Assembly (NCBI GenBank): GCA_027593305.1
Contig: JAQCJA010000120.1
Coordinates: 1 to 10,811, forward strand
Source of the DNA: a bacterium
GTDB lineage: Bacteria > Latescibacterota > UBA2968 > UBA8231
Direction: 5' to 3'
DNA: 10,811 bases
Shown here: piece by piece, positions 8,601 to 10,811 of the stretch
Position numbering within the stretch: position 1 is the first letter of the stretch
Layout: every line of letters starts with the position of its first letter
Position numbers and translations under genes: made by a program
The notes under the pieces: model-generated
The model's input: only the letters and a program-made list of their open reading frames with translations
Database searches by the model: none
Told to the model about the DNA's origin: nothing

Positions 8601-9011
8601 GATGGTGCGGTGGAAGTCATTGTCGGGATGGATACCAATCATCGGCAGCTCATCGTCTACGGTGCCAGCGGTACGATTCTGTGGGACGCCGATCTCGGCA
8701 GCACTGTCAGCTGCATGGTGGTGGAACACGACCGGATCTACGCCGGCACGGAGGGCGGCTGGCTGCACACGTTTGCTCCGCAGGGCCAGCGGCTGGCACG
8801 TGTGAATGTGCACCGCCCCGTGCGGGCCCTTGCGCCGGTGACGGCCGATCGAAACCTTGTCGCTCTTGATGACGGCACTATCGTTGTGGCATCCCCGCCC
8901 GGAGCCACTGCGGCGGGGACGCTCGGTGTGACCGGCAGAGCCAGGTTCTGGCCCGGTCATGGTTTGCTCGTGAGCCCGGAGGGCGGCGGCAGCGTCGCGC
9001 TCTATCGGTAA
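5688..9011 (+). CDS. Heparinase II/III-like protein with C-terminal beta-propeller
   Basis: This 1107-residue multidomain protein probably acts on an acidic polysaccharide or its oligosaccharides. Residues ~1-135 are an alpha/beta segment resembling the non-catalytic N-terminal domains of some glycosidases (weak call). Residues ~140-450 are helix-rich, as in the alpha/alpha toroid of polysaccharide lyases, and include RQNHGTRTA (Asn286-His287), similar to the lyase Asn-His motif. Residues ~455-740 resemble the heparinase II/III beta-sandwich, with ISGGSHSYQDGN (His501, Asp505). Residues ~755-1107 hold propeller-like repeats (GGDDGTLCRYDSAG, DRHVYAFDLHGSLLWR, GASGTILWD) and a calcium-loop-like DIDADG (Asp968-Asp972). 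The start at 5688 lies 4 bases after the oxidoreductase stop; an in-frame GTG at 5541 would run inside that gene and reads as out-of-frame sequence. No signal peptide is visible, which is odd for a polysaccharide lyase. Lyase chemistry is inference from family. Confidence 0.75.
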   Translation: MPPFGPRKTGIELRSVVLLVPAGDTYTTAATTMAAGLQRSGCVSVRTVVANEVPVTTAGDTLIALGNCADNALFRQLYYHARDLTDLAWPGNGGWAIRSLDNATPDGADAVLVSVSTSADATAAAAALCNILDAHGPSLPPLHRVAPGEWQQLYLEQIHELLPTPDTSLDVPGGGSGDWDYMMAIGKLGVLAVRTGDSKLILRFTAELLRFLRVRFREREMEDAMQIHGFLRNLLRPFAMLEQHPAISDALRLELLQGLLELYRSTEGAANPRLLDDAGFRRVRQNHGTRTAVDVYDGGLYFWRQHGLTEARDWMQLAARFFAPQMESSKPVCDSWGHQWTASMYTTAEYALLCDNHDYFRSAPFTDAVDRALMAHSHLENGPALYLQMAAAVTGNGAYLALSPRHDLVQQTLGLLGADEFARSWLVGVPPGRPGELTGVRVAPVAELFYDSIASYEAYAPAGVYRQDVPLAGTFDKISYRSGWGQQDAYLLLDGISGGSHSYQDGNCIVRLDTHGKAWFGGPQYGSWTTGSVREQNGISVSCDGEGPGCESRFARLQQAETIDGVGLIRTQMDLPATASWFRQIVIHPQGWMLVCDEIVAARAGEFTVQGQWNLLGEVSDADDGGSVRSTQDSVQLTLLQAGASSTWLAPVCAAGAQVSTRWNLRQSQALKAGESVLQVTMWRWAQTTAAATPTLALQDRTLLVAVPGYERVTLQFDPRSDAAAVAGDVIQLVAVGERPKGKRPLRQITGESLTPVWRCELASPTDRAASIQVIKTAGDTCFLGTATGDTHRLDATGGLAAPILAAEGITALLPLPDAGLLTGGDDGTLCRYDSAGALLWRQQILWQPMGWDNWTRGHCAILDVAVGELGGRLRIIVGCADRHVYAFDLHGSLLWRAPCQWGPAAHVAIAAIGDDGQNLILVGMERPAIHACCLLYDAQGTCLRALQRPDVACWSIPSWLTGLAATDIDADGAVEVIVGMDTNHRQLIVYGASGTILWDADLGSTVSCMVVEHDRIYAGTEGGWLHTFAPQGQRLARVNVHRPVRALAPVTADRNLVALDDGTIVVASPPGATAAGTLGVTGRARFWPGHGLLVSPEGGGSVALYR

Positions 9012-9013
9012 AT

Positions 9014-9018
9014 GGAGA
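9014..9018 (+). promoter_or_regulatory. Ribosome binding site favouring the ATG at 9025
   Basis: GGAGA ends 6 bases before ATG 9025 but directly abuts the other in-frame ATG at 9019. Normal spacing favours 9025. The two choices differ by only two residues and give the same signal peptide. Confidence 0.5.
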
Positions 9019-9024
9019 ATGACC

Positions 9025-9876
9025 ATGCCCACTATCATCCGTCTTGCGCTGACTGCCATTTTTCTGCTTGCCCTCGCTCAGCCCGGCGAGGCGCAGCGCC
9101 CCGCCCGGTCTGAGCTCGGCCGGTCGGTCAAGCTGCGCATCCTGGTGGACAAGGTGATGCAGCCGGTCGCCGACTGGCACACCGAGGCGTGGATGGTCGC
9201 CGAGGCGGCTGCCGCGGGTTTCAATGTTTGGTCCCCCCGGCTCGGCAACGACAATCTGGCGGAAGTCAGCCGGGTCAGCACGTGGTGCCGGGAGCAGCAG
9301 ATCTTCCATATCCCCTGGATGCGCGGAACGCTGACGGCGCCCGAAGGCCCCGAAGCCGATGGCAAACGGGTCGTCTGGGCATCGGGCTCCGAGCAACCCC
9401 TGTGGAGTCCGAACAGCGACGAGCTCTGGGACTGGCTGACGGAACGGGTCGTGGCCTATGCGCGGATGGCCGCCGCCGACAACACCCTCATCGGCGTGTT
9501 CCTCGACTACGAGAATTATGCCCCCGGTGCCAACGGCGGGGACCTGTATGACCTGTCCTACGACGACCTCATCCTCGGTGCATTTGCCGAGGCCCGGTCG
9601 ATCGCCCTGCCCGACCTGGCGCTGGCAGACCGCAAGGCCTGGCTCGAGGCAGAAGGCCTGCACGAGGCCTTCGATACCTTTCAGGTGGAACAATGGCGGC
9701 AGCGTTGCCGACAACTGCGGCAGGCCGTGGACGCCATTGCACCGGAATTTCAGTTCTGCATCTATCCTGCACCCGGCACGTATTTCATGACGGTCGCCAC
9801 CTATCCGGAGTGGGCGACGCAGCAGGCGCCGTTGATTCTGGCCGATGCCAGCATCTACGGTCGGCCGGGCACCTAG
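9025..9876 (+). CDS. Secreted TIM-barrel-like glycosidase-type protein, 5' half of a TAG-split gene
   Basis: The 283 residues before the TAG begin with a clear Sec signal peptide (LALTAIFLLALAQ, likely cut at GEA-Q), so the product is exported. The body looks like a (beta/alpha)8 barrel of glycoside-hydrolase type: AEAAAAGFNVWSPRL early, IFHIPWMRGT as a strand, then LIGVFLDYENYAPG, where the acidic pair Asp161/Glu163 ends a strand as catalytic or sugar-binding carboxylates do. I do not recognise a specific GH family. The coding frame reaches ILADASIYGRPGT and then TAG at 9874. Sequence in the same frame continues at least to the window end, so the natural protein is probably much longer. The gene follows the heparinase-like gene by 13 bases. 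Hydrolase activity is inference; exported barrel-like protein is well supported. Confidence 0.65.
   Translation: MPTIIRLALTAIFLLALAQPGEAQRPARSELGRSVKLRILVDKVMQPVADWHTEAWMVAEAAAAGFNVWSPRLGNDNLAEVSRVSTWCREQQIFHIPWMRGTLTAPEGPEADGKRVVWASGSEQPLWSPNSDELWDWLTERVVAYARMAAADNTLIGVFLDYENYAPGANGGDLYDLSYDDLILGAFAEARSIALPDLALADRKAWLEAEGLHEAFDTFQVEQWRQRCRQLRQAVDAIAPEFQFCIYPAPGTYFMTVATYPEWATQQAPLILADASIYGRPGT
9874..9876 (+). other. In-frame amber codon within the TIM-barrel/ThuA-like gene
   Basis: TAG falls between YGRPGT and AGHEQSLSLNHDKL. The frame stays open after it for 311 codons to the window end, with protein-like composition throughout. A single substitution from a sense codon accounts for it. It is the second such TAG in this gene cluster. 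Confidence 0.85.
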
Positions 9877-10811
9877 GCTGGGCACGAGCAGTCGCTGAGC
9901 CTGAATCATGACAAGCTGTCCGAACGGCGTACGTGGGCCCTGGCGCAGCCGGGCGGACCCTTCATGTACGCCGGCGGTCTGGACCCGGTGGTCAAGGGTG
10001 CGGACCCTGAGTTCAGCGGTCGTAACGCCGTCATGAGCGCCGCCACGAGTGATGGCTACTGGGTGTTCTACGAAGGCCCGACATATACAGGCACCCACCG
10101 CGACTATTTCGACTGGTTCACCCGTGCCAATGCCGCCATCCACGACCAGGACTGGGCCTTCTGGCAGGCGCCGCGCGAGACGCCGGATACCTTCGGCCTC
10201 AAGCAACTGGTCGCCGCAACGGAGCAGATGCAACTGGTGCTGTTCGACAGTCGCCCACACCTGACGCAGACGATCCAGGACATGGGCGGATTCGAAGTCC
10301 ACGAGATGGCGGGCAATGCGCTCAGTTATCTGGCGGGCGCTGATGTGGTGGTCCTGCAGAACATGAACGAAGAGTTCGGCGCCGAGCATGCTTTCGTGCA
10401 GACTCTGCGGCAGTACGTCGCCCATGGGGGTGGACTGCTGCTGGGGCACGACACGGCATGGTTCATGGCCAGCCCCGTACCCGAGGTCGCTCGACGGGGC
10501 ACACCGACGCACAACGTCGAGGCGGAGCGCCACGTGGTGAACACCGATCTCGTGACGGGTGCGGCGGATGCGGTCCTGGGCAAGGCACCACCGGAGACGC
10601 AGTTCAGCACCGAGTTCTTTGATCACATGATCTTCGAACCAGGCGAACTTGGTCGCGTCATCGTGCGCAACACTTTCGGTGATGCCGTTTACGTAGCCGG
10701 CACCTTCGGCAAGGGGCGCATCGTATTCTCCGGCTGTTACTACGGTTACGCGCGACCCCTCGAAGGGGTGGAACAACAGGTGTTGGAGGGTGCACTGCGC
10801 TGGCTCGCTGA
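9877..10811 (+). CDS. ThuA/GATase1-like domain, 3' half of the TAG-split gene, runs off the window
   Basis: These 311 codons continue the frame of the preceding barrel-like gene directly after the TAG and are open at the window edge. The first ~110 residues (PFMYAGGLDPVVKG, SDGYWVFYEGP, HRDYFDWFTRAN) look like the end of the barrel-like region. From about 10200 a class I glutamine-amidotransferase-like or ThuA-like fold follows: MQLVLFDSRPH as first strand, LAGADVVVLQN, then LRQYVAHGGGLLLGHDTAW, the Gly-rich turn typical of this fold, and ERHVVNTDLVTG, resembling the ThuA HPxxxG region. No nucleophilic Cys is evident in the elbow, as in ThuA-like proteins. If TAG stops translation, the first in-frame ATG is 9964, but no signal peptide or clear ribosome binding site precedes it, so an independent gene is unlikely. 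ThuA-like proteins often accompany Gfo/Idh oxidoreductases in sugar catabolism. Confidence 0.65.

Noticed and set aside
8878..10776. Open frame of 632 codons on the minus strand opposite the barrel/ThuA-like gene
   Set aside because: It is antisense to strongly protein-like plus-strand sequence with a signal peptide, has no recognisable domain or ribosome binding site, and long antisense frames are common in GC-rich DNA. The two plus-strand TAGs do not make it more credible.

Overview
This is a GC-rich (by eye roughly 60-65 %), tightly packed stretch of bacterial chromosome. Every gene is on the plus strand and there is almost no intergenic space: neighbouring genes overlap by 4 to 34 bases or are separated by 4 to 13. 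The Omp85-type outer-membrane proteins, Sec signal peptides and terminal-Phe beta-barrel signals point to a diderm (Gram-negative) organism. The heparinase-like, Gfo/Idh/MocA-like and ThuA-like genes resemble the sugar-catabolic content of candidate phyla such as Latescibacterota or Poribacteria, but that placement is a weak inference. I see no tRNA, rRNA, CRISPR array, insertion sequence or phage gene.

Region 1 (88-4679) is an envelope and sensing module of four overlapping genes. It holds a small secreted beta-barrel protein, a minimal Omp85/BamA-like protein with a single POTRA domain, a secreted DUF4390-like protein, and a membrane-bound NtrY/NtrB-type histidine kinase with a HAMP domain and a long coiled coil. 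DUF4390-like genes beside NtrY-type kinases are a known arrangement, but no response regulator follows here.

Region 2 (4676-10811, running off the window) is a sugar-catabolic module that starts with an ATGA overlap on the kinase gene. It holds a Gfo/Idh/MocA oxidoreductase, an 1107-residue heparinase II/III-like protein with a C-terminal beta-propeller and no visible signal peptide, and a secreted TIM-barrel-like protein continuing into a ThuA/GATase1-like domain. The likely theme is breakdown of a polysaccharide or glycoside with NAD(P)-dependent sugar oxidation, perhaps through keto-sugars; the substrate cannot be read from the sequence.

The most striking observation is that two of the three catabolic genes are each cut by one in-frame TAG (4751-4753 and 9874-9876), with protein-like sequence continuing in the same frame on both sides. 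The first TAG separates the NAD-binding glycine motif from the rest of a complete oxidoreductase. The second separates the barrel-like half from the ThuA-like half. Elsewhere TAG appears to be a genuine stop, as in the Omp85 gene, which ends on a canonical terminal Phe. The options are two nonsense mutations, assembly errors, or amber readthrough/suppression in this organism.
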